Source: an uncultured Bacilli bacterium (GTDB taxonomy: Bacteria; Bacillota_I; Bacilli_A; RF39; UBA660). Taken from it: a stretch of 64,000 bases of DNA. Below the pieces are notes generated by a model, which did no database searches, was not told the DNA's origin, and worked only from the letters and a program-made list of their open reading frames with translations. Shown piece after piece: positions 33,202-43,277 of this stretch (the first letter of the stretch is position 1; each line of letters starts with the position of its first letter). The stretch lies in assembly GCA_934149105.1 (NCBI GenBank), contig CAKPDP010000004.1, forward strand, positions 62,001 to 126,000. Direction: 5' to 3'. Position numbers and translations under genes: made by a program.

Positions 33202-35047
33202 ATTAAAAAAAGTAATAAAAGCAATTAGTATCTTAATGTTAATTTTAGTTATAAGTATTCTTTTTGACTTTTTAATATTTAATCGAAAACAATTTACCTT
33301 AAAAAAAGAAGATAAAGGAATAATAACTATTGATAACTATACTACAAATGATCTAGATGATAATAAAAAAAGTATAGAGATAAAAATAGATAAAAAATAT
33401 ATAAATAAACTTAGAATAAAATATTCTGCCAAAGATGATATTCCTATAAAAATACAATATATAGGAAAAGATTATTATAATAAAGATAAAACTAATGAAG
33501 TAGCAGATACTCTAGATAATGAAACCGATGAATTAATATATAATATCAAAGATAATGTTAAAAAGATTAATATTATTTATGATAATAAATATTCTTTTGA
33601 ATTAAAAAATATATCTATAGATAATACTTTTAAATTAAATCCTCTTAGAATCTTTTTTGTATTTTCAATCTTATTCCTAGCACTAACTCTATTTAGCTTC
33701 TATAAAAAAGGATTTAAAACCGATAACCTATACAAATATTTTATCATTGTTGCTAGTATTCTGGGTATAACATTTATTATAATTCAACCCTCAGCAACTT
33801 ATTACTCTTGGGATGATCAAATTCATTTTGAGTACATGCTAGAATTAAAAGGCAGTACTATCACTTGGAATGTTGGAGAATTTTCCATGATTGATCCATC
33901 ATCGATTGGTAGAGGCTCAATTGATTCTCTAGAAGAGCAGATAAATCAAATGGACTACTTAAACAAAGCCAAAAGTAGCAATTATCAAACTACCGGTGGT
34001 AGATTTATCACTTACAATAAAATTGCTTATATTCCTTCTGCCATAGGATACTATCTTTGTAAATTCTTAAAATTGCCATTTGTAATTTGCTTCAAAGTAG
34101 GTAAAATTTTTAATTTACTAGCCTTCGTTTTGATTATGGGTTACGCTATAAAGATAAGTAAATTAGGAAAAAGACTATTATGTGTTATAGGACTATTACC
34201 AATAAATATCTTTTTAGCAACTCAATACTCATATGATCCTGCAGTAACATCTGGTATTACCTTATCGTTAGTAATTCTAATGAATTGGTTCGTTGATAAA
34301 AATAGTAAAGTTGATTTTAAGAGTATGTTACTATTTATCTTAGCTTTATTATATGGATGTTTTACTAAAGCTATATATATACCATTTATATTATTATTCT
34401 TATTTGTACCAAAAGACAAATTTAATAATTCTAAAGAAAGAATACTGCTAAAAATAGGAATTATTATTATATTTTTACTTGTTTTATATACTTTTGTCTC
34501 ACCAACAACTCTGTCAGCTCAAACAGGTGATATAAGAGGCGGAAATACGAGTGTTAGTTCTCAATTAAAACTAATATTTAGCCATCCTATTGGTTATATA
34601 AGAATATTAAAAGATACTTTTATTGATGATTTCTTTAATAAACTTTTCAGTAATGCCAACGGCAATCTTGCTTATTTAGGTAGAATAAGTTCTAATTGTG
34701 GCTACCTTGCTTTATTAACTTTAGCTTTTGTAGGTTTTACAGATACTGAAGAAAAACATTTGAAATTACATCAAAGATTATTAACAATAATAGCAGTTTT
34801 AGGAATAATTGTTTTAATTTGGACTGCCCTATATTTATCATTTACTCCAGTAGGCTTAAATACTATAAACGGCGTTCAAGTAAGATATTTTATGCCATTT
34901 ATTTTCCCATTATTTATATGTATTCAATCATCAAATATCAAAAATAAAATGTCTGAAAAAAAATACAATATGATAGTATTTTGTCTCATGAGTATTACCA
35001 CACTAACAATAATGTATGAATTAGTATTAAAGATATTATGTTATTAA
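33194..35047 (+). CDS. DUF2142-like polytopic membrane protein
   Basis: 617 residues. First helix (about 10-30), an outside beta-like region (about 35-145), then about ten membrane segments. The loop WDDQIHFEYMLELKGS after the second helix is the acidic first-loop motif of GT-C-type enzymes and DUF2142 proteins (usually a DE..HF pattern), which are thought to add sugars from lipid-linked donors outside the cell. Overlaps the preceding gene by 8 bases. A role in polymer decoration is inferred. Confidence 0.65.
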   Translation: MTKLKKVIKAISILMLILVISILFDFLIFNRKQFTLKKEDKGIITIDNYTTNDLDDNKKSIEIKIDKKYINKLRIKYSAKDDIPIKIQYIGKDYYNKDKTNEVADTLDNETDELIYNIKDNVKKINIIYDNKYSFELKNISIDNTFKLNPLRIFFVFSILFLALTLFSFYKKGFKTDNLYKYFIIVASILGITFIIIQPSATYYSWDDQIHFEYMLELKGSTITWNVGEFSMIDPSSIGRGSIDSLEEQINQMDYLNKAKSSNYQTTGGRFITYNKIAYIPSAIGYYLCKFLKLPFVICFKVGKIFNLLAFVLIMGYAIKISKLGKRLLCVIGLLPINIFLATQYSYDPAVTSGITLSLVILMNWFVDKNSKVDFKSMLLFILALLYGCFTKAIYIPFILLFLFVPKDKFNNSKERILLKIGIIIIFLLVLYTFVSPTTLSAQTGDIRGGNTSVSSQLKLIFSHPIGYIRILKDTFIDDFFNKLFSNANGNLAYLGRISSNCGYLALLTLAFVGFTDTEEKHLKLHQRLLTIIAVLGIIVLIWTALYLSFTPVGLNTINGVQVRYFMPFIFPLFICIQSSNIKNKMSEKKYNMIVFCLMSITTLTIMYELVLKILCY

Positions 35048-35147
35048 AGTGTAGAAAATGATTCTATTCAAATACTTAAACATCACAATATTCAATAAAA
35101 ACAAAATAAGTGTTTTTAGTAAAATTATCGTGCAAGGAGAAAATATA

Positions 35148-36647
35148 ATGAAAAATATTTTGCATAAAATAATTCAAATGGTTTTTATTTTATTATTTCT
35201 AATTGTTGGTTTAATTATTATATTTAACAATGATAAAAAATATTTTATTCCAACTTTGTTTAACAATAAAATTTTGTTCCTGTTTGGGATGCTTTTTATA
35301 ATAATAATTTTAATCTTATTAAAAAAATGCAAAATTAAAATTTCTGAAAAAAGCATTTTGATTATATTATCATCAATATTATTTTTGATTGAGATAATTA
35401 TAATGATAAATGCTGCTTTCAGAAGTGGTTGGGATGTTGGAATGTTATATGATGCCGCATATTTAAATATATTCAATAGTCCTAATAAAATAAATTTTAC
35501 TACTTCTAAATATTATTTTGAAATGTATCCCAACAACGTTTGCTTTTTACTATATGAGATGTTTTGGGCCTTTATTACAAAAGTTATAGGTAAAGGTCCT
35601 AAAACATTGAGTCTAATTTTGATTCTTAATAATTGTATAATCTATGTAGTAGTTGGAGTATTAATGTATTTATGTATAAAAAAGCTAACAAAAAGTTGTA
35701 AAATATCATTATTAGCATGGTTTATGTATTTTATACTAATAGGAACGTCATCATGGTTCTTAATTCCATATTCTGATTCACTAGGATTACTTTTCCCAAC
35801 TTTAGTATTATTTATATATCTATATTATCAAAAAAATCCATATTTTAAGATCTTTTTAATTTCTATAATCTCATTTTTAGGGTATCAAATAAAGCCACAA
35901 ATTATAATTATTTTTATAGCAATAATTATATTAGAAGCCTTTAATATCTTAAATAAAGATTTATTATCTAAAAAAAATATATTAAAGTTATCTAAAAAAG
36001 TATTAATTATTTGCTTATCATATTTTTTGATTTCAATTCCACTATCTTTCACCAAGAATTATATAATGGAATTGGATCAAAATAAAAAAATTGGCTTATC
36101 ACACTTCTTAATGATGGGGTTAAATGTAGAAACAAGTGGCAAATGGAGTGGAGAAGATATTTCCTATTCTAGTTCTTTTTTAAACCAAAAGTCGAGAACA
36201 AAAGGAAATTTGGAAGTTATAAAACAACGATTACACAATTTAGGACCATTAGGTTTAATGAAACACTTAAAAAATAAAACATTAGTTAATTTTAATGATG
36301 GAACATTTTATTTTGGAGAAGAAGGTAGCTTTTACGTCTACGAATACTATGACAACAAATATAGTAAATTGATAAAAGATTTTGTTTATTCTAATGGTAA
36401 ATATTATATTTATCTATCTACAGTAAGACAAGCTATCTGGTTAAATATTTTGATTTTTATGTTATTTAGTTATGGTAGTAAAAATAAAAATGTTCTAATT
36501 ATTCAATTATCACTAATTGGGCTCTTAATATTTGAAACATTATTTGAAGCGAGATCTAGATATCTGTTCATCTATGTTCCATACTTCATTATGCTATTTA
36601 GCATAGGAATTAAAAAAATACATTCAAAAGTTAGAGGTGTAAATTAA
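35148..36647 (+). CDS. Polytopic GT-C-like membrane protein
   Basis: 499 residues from ATG 35148, preceded by AAGGAGA; an in-frame ATG at 35058 has no SD and is rejected. About eleven hydrophobic segments. The loop RSGWDVGMLYDAAYLNIF and a later FEMYPNNVCFLLYEMFW resemble mannosyl-/glucosyltransferases of the GT-C class that use polyprenyl-phosphate sugars. It is followed by a GtrB-like gene, overlapping by one base, which would make such a donor, so the pair looks like a modification module. Codon usage from about here to 45.6 kb differs from the flanks. Confidence 0.6.
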   Translation: MKNILHKIIQMVFILLFLIVGLIIIFNNDKKYFIPTLFNNKILFLFGMLFIIIILILLKKCKIKISEKSILIILSSILFLIEIIIMINAAFRSGWDVGMLYDAAYLNIFNSPNKINFTTSKYYFEMYPNNVCFLLYEMFWAFITKVIGKGPKTLSLILILNNCIIYVVVGVLMYLCIKKLTKSCKISLLAWFMYFILIGTSSWFLIPYSDSLGLLFPTLVLFIYLYYQKNPYFKIFLISIISFLGYQIKPQIIIIFIAIIILEAFNILNKDLLSKKNILKLSKKVLIICLSYFLISIPLSFTKNYIMELDQNKKIGLSHFLMMGLNVETSGKWSGEDISYSSSFLNQKSRTKGNLEVIKQRLHNLGPLGLMKHLKNKTLVNFNDGTFYFGEEGSFYVYEYYDNKYSKLIKDFVYSNGKYYIYLSTVRQAIWLNILIFMLFSYGSKNKNVLIIQLSLIGLLIFETLFEARSRYLFIYVPYFIMLFSIGIKKIHSKVRGVN

Positions 36648-37594
36648 TGGAAAAATTATATATAGTCATTCCTTGCTACAACGAGGAAGAAGTTTTAGAC
36701 GAAACAAAAAAAGAATTAAAAACAAAAATGGAAAATCTAATTAAAGAAAAGAAAATTTCTCCTGATTCCAGAGTGATATTTATTAATGATGGTTCAAAAG
36801 ATAATACATGGAATTTAATACAAAAATTTTATGAAGAAGATAAATTATTTGGCGGTATAAATTTATCGAGAAATAGGGGACACCAAAATGCACTTTTAGC
36901 AGGTATTTTGACTGTAAAAGAAGATGCAGATATAGTAATTAGCATGGATGCCGATTTACAAGATGATATTAATGCTATTGATAAAATGATTGAAAAGAGA
37001 AATATGGGAGCCGACATTGTATATGGTGTTAGAAGCAGTCGTAAAAAAGATAGCTTTTTCAAGAGAACGACGGCTCAAGCTTTTTATAAATTCATGAATA
37101 TATTAGGTGTCGATATTATTTATAACCATGCAGATTATAGACTTACATCAAAAAAAATATTAAATAATCTATCTAATTACAAAGAAGTAAATCTATTCTT
37201 AAGAGGAATATTTCCCACAATTGGTTTTAAAAGTGACATTGTTTTATATGAGCGACACGAAAGATTTGCCGGCGAGAGTAAATATCCATTAAAAAAAATG
37301 CTGAATTTTGCTTGGGATGGAATTACATCTTTTAGTGTAAAACCAATTCGACTAGTGTTAAATCTTGGGTTTATTATTCTAGGACTAAGCATTATTATGA
37401 TTATTTATTCTTTAATTCAAAAATTGCTAGGTAATACTGTTGAAGGTTGGGCTTTTATTACATGTTCATTATGGCTTTTAGGAGGAATTCAAATGTTATC
37501 ATTAGGAATAATTGGTGAATATATTGGGAAAATTTATAGTGAAACAAAATCTCGCCCTAGATATATTATAGATAAGTATCTTGTAAAGAAATAA
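36647..37594 (+). CDS. GtrB/DPM1-like polyprenyl-phosphate glycosyltransferase
   Basis: 315 residues. GT2 N-terminal domain: LYIVIPCYNEEEVLDET, IFINDGSKDNTWNLI, metal-binding ISMDADLQDD, YGVRSSRKKDSFFKR, then ADYRLTSKKIL. Two C-terminal helices (about 233-257 and 265-290), as in GtrB and ArnC enzymes. Transfers a sugar from a nucleotide donor to undecaprenyl phosphate at the cytosolic face. Probable partner of the preceding GT-C-like protein. Confidence 0.88.
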   Translation: MEKLYIVIPCYNEEEVLDETKKELKTKMENLIKEKKISPDSRVIFINDGSKDNTWNLIQKFYEEDKLFGGINLSRNRGHQNALLAGILTVKEDADIVISMDADLQDDINAIDKMIEKRNMGADIVYGVRSSRKKDSFFKRTTAQAFYKFMNILGVDIIYNHADYRLTSKKILNNLSNYKEVNLFLRGIFPTIGFKSDIVLYERHERFAGESKYPLKKMLNFAWDGITSFSVKPIRLVLNLGFIILGLSIIMIIYSLIQKLLGNTVEGWAFITCSLWLLGGIQMLSLGIIGEYIGKIYSETKSRPRYIIDKYLVKK

Positions 37595-37596
37595 TA

Positions 37597-37626
37597 TTGA
37601 CCATAAAAAGAAAATAATGATATAAT
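37597..37626 (+). promoter_or_regulatory. Internal promoter in the polymer locus
   Basis: TTGACC (37597-37602), 18-base spacer, TGATATAAT with TATAAT at 37621-37626, directly after the GtrB-like stop. It starts the unit from 37661. Confidence 0.75.
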
Positions 37627-37660
37627 TTAAGTATATAAAAACATGTTAGGAGTATGAGTT

Positions 37661-38401
37661 GTGGAAGATATAAAAAAGAAAATTTTATTTGTAATACCAG
37701 CATATAATGAAGAAGCAAATATCAAAAAGGTCTTAGATGAAATAAAAAAAGATGCTAGTTTTGCAGATATATTAGTAATTAATGATTGTTCTAAAGATAA
37801 CACTAAAAAAATAGTTTTAGAAAACGGAGTTAAGTGTATCGATAATATTTTCAATATGCGATACGCTTGGGCCGTACAAACAGGAATTAAATATGCCTAT
37901 CAAAATGATTATGATTATGTTGTCCAAATCGATGCTGATGGACAACATATAGCTAAAGAAGCTGTTAAATTAATAGAGTGTGCTGAAGAAACTAAAGCCG
38001 ATATAGTTATCGGTTCAAGATACTTAAAAGATTTAGGTTATCCTTGTCCAACTTTCAGAAGAATTGGTACCAAAATATTTGAATGGTTAATAAAAGTATT
38101 TTGTCATACTAGAATAGCTGATCCTTTATCAGGTTTTCAATGCCTAAATAGAAGAGTAATTGAAAAATATGCTAAAATGGGAGAATATCCAGAATTTCCC
38201 GATGCCAATTTAGTAATAGATATGTTAATGAATGGTTATAAAATTGTTGAAGTACCAGTTAAAATGCGTCTTCGTGAAAACGGAGAAAGTATGCATGGAG
38301 GTATTATCAAACCAATTAAATATATGATTAATATGTTTTATACAATATTCTTTATTGTAGTCCAAAATATAGGAAGTGGAAGGAGAAAGAGACATGAATA
38401 G
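37661..38401 (+). CDS. GT2 glycosyltransferase, DPM1-like
   Basis: 246 residues with GTG start; TTAGGAG lies 8 bases upstream and no ATG fits this frame. Motifs: ILFVIPAYNEEANIKKVLDE, VINDCSKDNTK, VQIDADGQHIAKEA, IGSRYLKDLGYPCP, DPLSGFQCLNRRVIE and MRLRENGESMHGG. Soluble, no C-terminal helices except a hydrophobic tail. Followed by a DUF2304 gene, a frequent pairing for polyprenyl-P sugar synthases. Confidence 0.85.
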   Translation: MEDIKKKILFVIPAYNEEANIKKVLDEIKKDASFADILVINDCSKDNTKKIVLENGVKCIDNIFNMRYAWAVQTGIKYAYQNDYDYVVQIDADGQHIAKEAVKLIECAEETKADIVIGSRYLKDLGYPCPTFRRIGTKIFEWLIKVFCHTRIADPLSGFQCLNRRVIEKYAKMGEYPEFPDANLVIDMLMNGYKIVEVPVKMRLRENGESMHGGIIKPIKYMINMFYTIFFIVVQNIGSGRRKRHE

Positions 38402-38738
38402 AATTTACTTTATCATCATATCAGTTATAGCAGTCTTATATGTTATAAATATTGTTCGTAAAAAGAAATTTTCTATTAAGGAAAGCTTTTGGTGGTTTAT
38501 CGCTTCAATTATAATGCTTATTCTTTCTATTTTCCCTTATTCTATCAATTGGTTTGCTGCCAAATTAGGAATAGCTTATCCACCATCATTATTATTTATA
38601 TTATGTATTATTTTCTTATTATTTATCAATTTTAGAAATAGTAAAAGAATCTCTGAACAACAGATAAAAATAATTGAATTAGGCCAAGAATTAGCAATTG
38701 TAAAGGAAAAGGTAAATCATGATGAAAAAAGAAAATAA
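38394..38738 (+). CDS. DUF2304 family membrane protein
   Basis: 114 residues from ATG 38394 (AAGGAG at 38380-38385). Three hydrophobic segments (about 3-20, 30-48, 60-80), the SFWWFIASIIMLILSIFP core typical of DUF2304, and a C-terminal coiled-coil-like tail (QIIKIIELGQELAIVKEK-type heptads). Known as a small partner of GT2 enzymes; overlaps the preceding gene by 8 bases. Confidence 0.8.
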   Translation: MNRIYFIIISVIAVLYVINIVRKKKFSIKESFWWFIASIIMLILSIFPYSINWFAAKLGIAYPPSLLFILCIIFLLFINFRNSKRISEQQIKIIELGQELAIVKEKVNHDEKRK

Positions 38739-39840
38739 AAAATGTATCGCTATATTTTCTGCTTATTCGCTTCCTCACTTAGGTGGGATAGAGCGATATG
38801 TAGATAACCTATCTAAACAACTAGTTAATTTGAAATACAGAGTAATAATTGTTAGCTCAAATTATGATAATTTTGAAACAGTTGAAGAAAAAGATGGAAT
38901 AATATATTTAAAAGTTCCTGTATATAATTTGTTTAAAGAAAGATATCCTTTAATTAATAAATGGAATAAAGAATACAAAAAAGTAATAAATGAACTTAAT
39001 AAATATAAAATCGATAGAATAATTGTTAATACTAGATTTCATTTAACGACATTGATGGGTGCAAAATACGGAAAGAAAAATAATATTCCTGTTTACTTAA
39101 TAGAACATGGATCAAATCATTTAAGTGTTAGCAACAAAGTCTTAGATTGGTTTGGTGAAAAATATGAACATGCTCTAACTAATAAAGTAAAAAAATATGT
39201 AGATAAATATTATGGCGTATCAGAGGATGCTTGCAAATGGCAAAAACATTTTAAAATTAATTCAAATGGTGTATGGTACAATTCTGTTAATAGATTTGAT
39301 AAGAATATTACTATTAAGAAAAATAGCAATAAAATCACAGTACTTTATGCTGGAAGAATTATAAAAGAAAAAGGTATAGAGGATCTAATTATTGCCTTCA
39401 ATAAATTAAAAAATAAAGATGTAGAATTACTCATTGCGGGTAATGGAAATTATTTGAATTATTTAAAAAATAAGTATGAAAATGAAAAAGTTAAATTTTT
39501 AGGAAAAACAAATTTTGATGATCTAACAAAGATATACTCTAAAGCAAATATCTTTGTTCATCCTTCACATTATCCAGAAGGTCTTCCAACTTGCATATTG
39601 GAAGCAGGATTGATGAAATGTGCTGTAATAACAACCCCTAATGGTGGAACAAGCTACTTTATTGATGGTAACAACGGAATAGTTGTTAAAAATCAAAAAG
39701 AGTTAGAAGAATCATTAAAAAAACTAGTCGACGATAAAGAATTAGCAAAAAAAATGGGGGAAAAACTACATGAAACTGTAGTTAATAATTTTACTTGGGA
39801 AGTTACAACTAAAAAGATATTAAGTGATATGGATGTGTAA
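38719..39840 (+). CDS. GT4 glycosyltransferase
   Basis: 373 residues. GT-B fold: LPHLGGIERYVDNLSKQL near the N-terminus, IEHGSNH, then the C-terminal donor domain VLYAGRIIKEKGIEDLIIAF, FLGKTNFDDLTKIYSKANIF, HPSHYPEGLPTCILEAG with the retaining EX7E type Glu pair and GGTSYFIDGNNGIVV. Cytosolic, adds a sugar from a nucleotide donor to the lipid-linked repeat. ATG 38722 is an alternative start. Confidence 0.88.
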   Translation: MMKKENKKCIAIFSAYSLPHLGGIERYVDNLSKQLVNLKYRVIIVSSNYDNFETVEEKDGIIYLKVPVYNLFKERYPLINKWNKEYKKVINELNKYKIDRIIVNTRFHLTTLMGAKYGKKNNIPVYLIEHGSNHLSVSNKVLDWFGEKYEHALTNKVKKYVDKYYGVSEDACKWQKHFKINSNGVWYNSVNRFDKNITIKKNSNKITVLYAGRIIKEKGIEDLIIAFNKLKNKDVELLIAGNGNYLNYLKNKYENEKVKFLGKTNFDDLTKIYSKANIFVHPSHYPEGLPTCILEAGLMKCAVITTPNGGTSYFIDGNNGIVVKNQKELEESLKKLVDDKELAKKMGEKLHETVVNNFTWEVTTKKILSDMDV

Positions 39841-39843
39841 AAT

Positions 39844-41067
39844 ATGAAAAACACAAATTTAAAAAAGAATTTTATTTGGAACACAATAGGAGTTACGACA
39901 TTTTCATTAACATCGCTACTATATACAATAATATTAATGAGATTTTCAACACTGAAAATTACTGGGATTTTCTCTTTCGGATTCACACTAGCTTGTACCA
40001 CAACAGCACTTGCAGCATTAGGAGGAAGAACCTATCAGGTTACTGATGTTAAAAATGAGCTATCCCCATTTACATACATAATATCAAAAGTTTTTACTGT
40101 TTCAACCGTTACAATATTAATTTTTATTTTCCTATTATTTAAAAATTATTCGTTTGAAAAATTTATTGCTGTATTTTTATTGTGCATTTTTAAATATTTA
40201 GAAGAACTATCTGATGTATATTATGGAATAATGCAAAAGGAAGATAAATTGTATTATGTTGGAATAATACAGTTTATAAAATCAATTATAAATATTATTG
40301 TATTTCTGCTAACAATTATTTTTTTTAAGAATCTCATTGTGTCAGTAATATCAATTGTGATGGTAAACCTTTTGTTTTTGCTTGTTATAGAAATTCCAAT
40401 TGCAAAAAAATTAAATAGATGGAATCATTCGACCAATAAACAACAATTATTAAAATATTTTAAGGTTAATACAGTAATATGTATATTTACATTTTTAACA
40501 ATGTGCCTTTCAAATGCTCCTAAATATGCAATAGATTTTTATTTGACCGATGAAATACAAGCTGTTTTTGGTATAATAATTATGCCAGCTACTGTTATGA
40601 TTTTAGTATGTAACTTTATTACAAATCCAATTTTAATTCAAATAGCTAATTTATTTAACACAAACAAAGTAAAAGATATTTTCAAATTGTTTAAAAAGAT
40701 TATCCTAATAATTTTTTTAATAGGTATGTTTGGATTAGTTGTTGCATATTTATTAGGAATTCCATTTTTAAATATTATATATTCCTCTGATTTTAATAAA
40801 TATAAATTGGAGTTGATGATTATAATACTTGGCTCTATATTCTATGCCATATCAATGATATGTTCTAGTTTTCTAACGTCTATAAGAAAAATTTCAATCC
40901 AATTATATATGAATATTATTTTTACACTTCTAGCTTTTGCTATCAGTTTTCAATTTGTAAAAACATTTGGGATTACTGGAGGGGCAATTTCATATTCAGC
41001 AGTAATGTTCATTAGAATGTTATGTTATATAATTGTAACAATAAAAAAATTAAAAGGTAAGGAGTAG
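39844..41067 (+). CDS. wzx: Wzx-like polysaccharide flippase
   Basis: 407 residues, about twelve membrane segments, start KNTNLKKNFIWNTIGVTTFS as in O-antigen/capsule flippases of the MOP superfamily. EELSDVYYGIMQKEDKLYYV (about 120-139) and the C-terminal YSAVMFIRMLCYIIV fit. It would flip undecaprenyl-PP repeat units. It suggests a Wzx/Wzy-type route besides the ABC exporter at 28.4-30.0 kb. No sure Wzy is identified. Confidence 0.8.
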   Translation: MKNTNLKKNFIWNTIGVTTFSLTSLLYTIILMRFSTLKITGIFSFGFTLACTTTALAALGGRTYQVTDVKNELSPFTYIISKVFTVSTVTILIFIFLLFKNYSFEKFIAVFLLCIFKYLEELSDVYYGIMQKEDKLYYVGIIQFIKSIINIIVFLLTIIFFKNLIVSVISIVMVNLLFLLVIEIPIAKKLNRWNHSTNKQQLLKYFKVNTVICIFTFLTMCLSNAPKYAIDFYLTDEIQAVFGIIIMPATVMILVCNFITNPILIQIANLFNTNKVKDIFKLFKKIILIIFLIGMFGLVVAYLLGIPFLNIIYSSDFNKYKLELMIIILGSIFYAISMICSSFLTSIRKISIQLYMNIIFTLLAFAISFQFVKTFGITGGAISYSAVMFIRMLCYIIVTIKKLKGKE

Positions 41068-41070
41068 AAT

Positions 41071-42228
41071 ATGAGTAATAAAAAAACAGTTTATTATATA
41101 AGAAGTACTTCAATAATAAATGATTCCCGTGCAACAAAAGAAATATTATCACTAATTAACAACGGTTATAATGTAACAGTTATTGGTTGGGATAGAGATA
41201 ATAGAATTGAAGATTATAATAAATTTGAAGTTGATGGTAGAATTATACAATCTATATTTTTTAAATATAAGAGTAAATATGGAATGTCAGTAAGTACAAT
41301 ATATGGTTTGATCAGATTTCAATTTTGGTTAAAGACAGTTTTAAAAAGAAATATAAAAAAAATAGATTATATACATGCATGTGATTTGGATTGCGGATAC
41401 ATATCATCAAAAATCGCAAAAAAATATAATAAAAAAATGATATATGATATGTATGATTATTATGCTGATTCAAGAACTATGCCCAAAATATTAAAAAGAT
41501 TTATTTCGAAGAAAGAAAACGACGTTATAAATAAATCTGCTCTCTCTATAATTTGTGGAGAATGGAGAAAAAAGCAAATAAATAAAGCTAAACCTCAAAG
41601 GTTAACTATTATCCATAATACTCCCAATATTGATTTTAAAGAGACTAAAAGTATAATAAAGAGTAAAAGTAAAAAAATCAAAGTATGCTATGTCGGAATC
41701 TTGCAAACAGACAGATTATTATTAGAATTATTAAATGAATTTAAAAAACATGACGATTTAGAATTTCATGTTGGGGGATTTGGAATATATGAAAAAGAGT
41801 TCTTAGAAGCATCAAAAAAGTATTCTAATATATTTTATTATGGTTCTCTAAAGTATAATCAAGTTTTAGGATTAGAATCTGATTGTGATATTCTATTTGC
41901 TACGTATAATCCAGTAATAGAAAATCATAGATATTCTGCTCCAAACAAAGTATACGAAGCAATGGCACTTGGAAAGCCTATAATAGTATGCAATAATACA
42001 GGAATAGATGAATTAGTAAAGAAAAATAATACAGGTTTTGCTATAGACTATGATGCCGATAAATTTTTTGAAATTTTGTATAAATTTAAAGATAATAAAG
42101 AAATACTTAATGATATATCAAAAAATGCCAAAAAGTTATATAATGAAAAATATAATTGGAACATAATGGAGAAACGTTTGATTAATGAGTATAGAAAATT
42201 AGATAAAGGAAGTGATGAAATTGCTTAA
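41071..42228 (+). CDS. GT4 glycosyltransferase
   Basis: 385 residues. N-terminal half YYIRSTSIINDSRATKEILS, VIGWDRDN and HACDLDCGYISSKIAKKYN; YDMYDYYADSRTM; C-terminal half IKVCYVGILQTDRLLLEL, FGIYEKEFLEAS, ESDCDILFATYNP and APNKVYEAMALGKPIIV with the GT4 Glu. SD AAGGAG. Substrate unknown. Confidence 0.85.
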   Translation: MSNKKTVYYIRSTSIINDSRATKEILSLINNGYNVTVIGWDRDNRIEDYNKFEVDGRIIQSIFFKYKSKYGMSVSTIYGLIRFQFWLKTVLKRNIKKIDYIHACDLDCGYISSKIAKKYNKKMIYDMYDYYADSRTMPKILKRFISKKENDVINKSALSIICGEWRKKQINKAKPQRLTIIHNTPNIDFKETKSIIKSKSKKIKVCYVGILQTDRLLLELLNEFKKHDDLEFHVGGFGIYEKEFLEASKKYSNIFYYGSLKYNQVLGLESDCDILFATYNPVIENHRYSAPNKVYEAMALGKPIIVCNNTGIDELVKKNNTGFAIDYDADKFFEILYKFKDNKEILNDISKNAKKLYNEKYNWNIMEKRLINEYRKLDKGSDEIA

Positions 42229-43276
42229 AGAAAAGAATATTAATCCCATACTTACAGTATTAGTGCCTGTCTATAATACCGAAAAATATATTGAAAAGTG
42301 TTTATTATCACTAGTTAATAAAAAATTAGTTGGTAAAATAGAAGTGATTATTGTAAGCGACGGAAGTAAAGATAAATCAATCGATATTGCAAAGAAAATT
42401 GATGAAGAAAACCATGGAATATTTAAAATAATTGAAAAGGAAAATGGTGGCCATGGTTCCACCATAAATGTAGGAATTAAGGAAGCAACAGGTAAATACT
42501 TTAGGGTCCTTGACAGTGATGATTGGTTCGACGAGAATGAATTTATTAAGTTCATTAATAGATTAGAAAAATGTAATTCAGATTTAGTTATTACAGATTA
42601 CAGCAAAGAGTATGTTAACGATGGAAAAAGTGAAACTATAATATATAAAAATTTGGAAGATTCAAAAGAATATAATTTTAATAAATTTGATTTAAAGCTA
42701 CTTGATTGTGATTTTTTTGCTATGGCCACTATAACATATAAAACTGAAATATTAAAAAAGTTAAAATTTCAATTACCTGAAAAGACTTTTTATGTAGATA
42801 TGTTATATGATGTGATTCCAATGTTGGAAGTTAACACATTTACATATTATAAATGTAATATATATAAATATTTTATAGGTAGAATAGGTCAAAGCGTAAA
42901 TACTAATTCGTATGAGAAAAATCATTTGAATCATAATTTAGTAACCCATAGATTGATCGATTTTTATAGTGATAACCAAAGAAATATATCGGCTATAAAA
43001 AAAGAATATTTTAAAAATATTGTTAGTGCAGTAATTAATACCAATTACTCGATATATTGTATATTTTTTAAAGACAAAAAAGATGGTTACAAAAAAGCTA
43101 AAAAATTTGATGAATATCTAAAAAATAAATCATTGGAGTTATACAATGAAACAAATAAGTCATACATAAAGATTTTTAGAAATAGTAGATTTATAATCAG
43201 CTTATTAACACCATATCATTTAAAAATGTTTATGTATAAAAAATATTTAAACTCTAAAAATAAAGGAGATAAATAA
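42215..43276 (+). CDS. GT2 glycosyltransferase
   Basis: 353 residues from ATG 42215 (AAAGGA just upstream; TTG 42221 with GTGAT before it is a real alternative). GT2 motifs: LTVLVPVYNTEKYIEKCL, VIIVSDGSKDKSIDIA, EKENGGHGSTINVGIKEATG and RVLDSDDWFDE (DxD). The C-terminal half is Asn/Lys/Tyr-rich and helical. Overlaps the preceding GT4 gene by 14 bases. Confidence 0.85.
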   Translation: MKLLKEKNINPILTVLVPVYNTEKYIEKCLLSLVNKKLVGKIEVIIVSDGSKDKSIDIAKKIDEENHGIFKIIEKENGGHGSTINVGIKEATGKYFRVLDSDDWFDENEFIKFINRLEKCNSDLVITDYSKEYVNDGKSETIIYKNLEDSKEYNFNKFDLKLLDCDFFAMATITYKTEILKKLKFQLPEKTFYVDMLYDVIPMLEVNTFTYYKCNIYKYFIGRIGQSVNTNSYEKNHLNHNLVTHRLIDFYSDNQRNISAIKKEYFKNIVSAVINTNYSIYCIFFKDKKDGYKKAKKFDEYLKNKSLELYNETNKSYIKIFRNSRFIISLLTPYHLKMFMYKKYLNSKNKGDK

Positions 43277-43277
43277 T

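Noticed and set aside
35058..35147. 30-residue extension of the GT-C-like protein
   Set aside because: No SD at the first ATG; AAGGAGA precedes ATG 35148.
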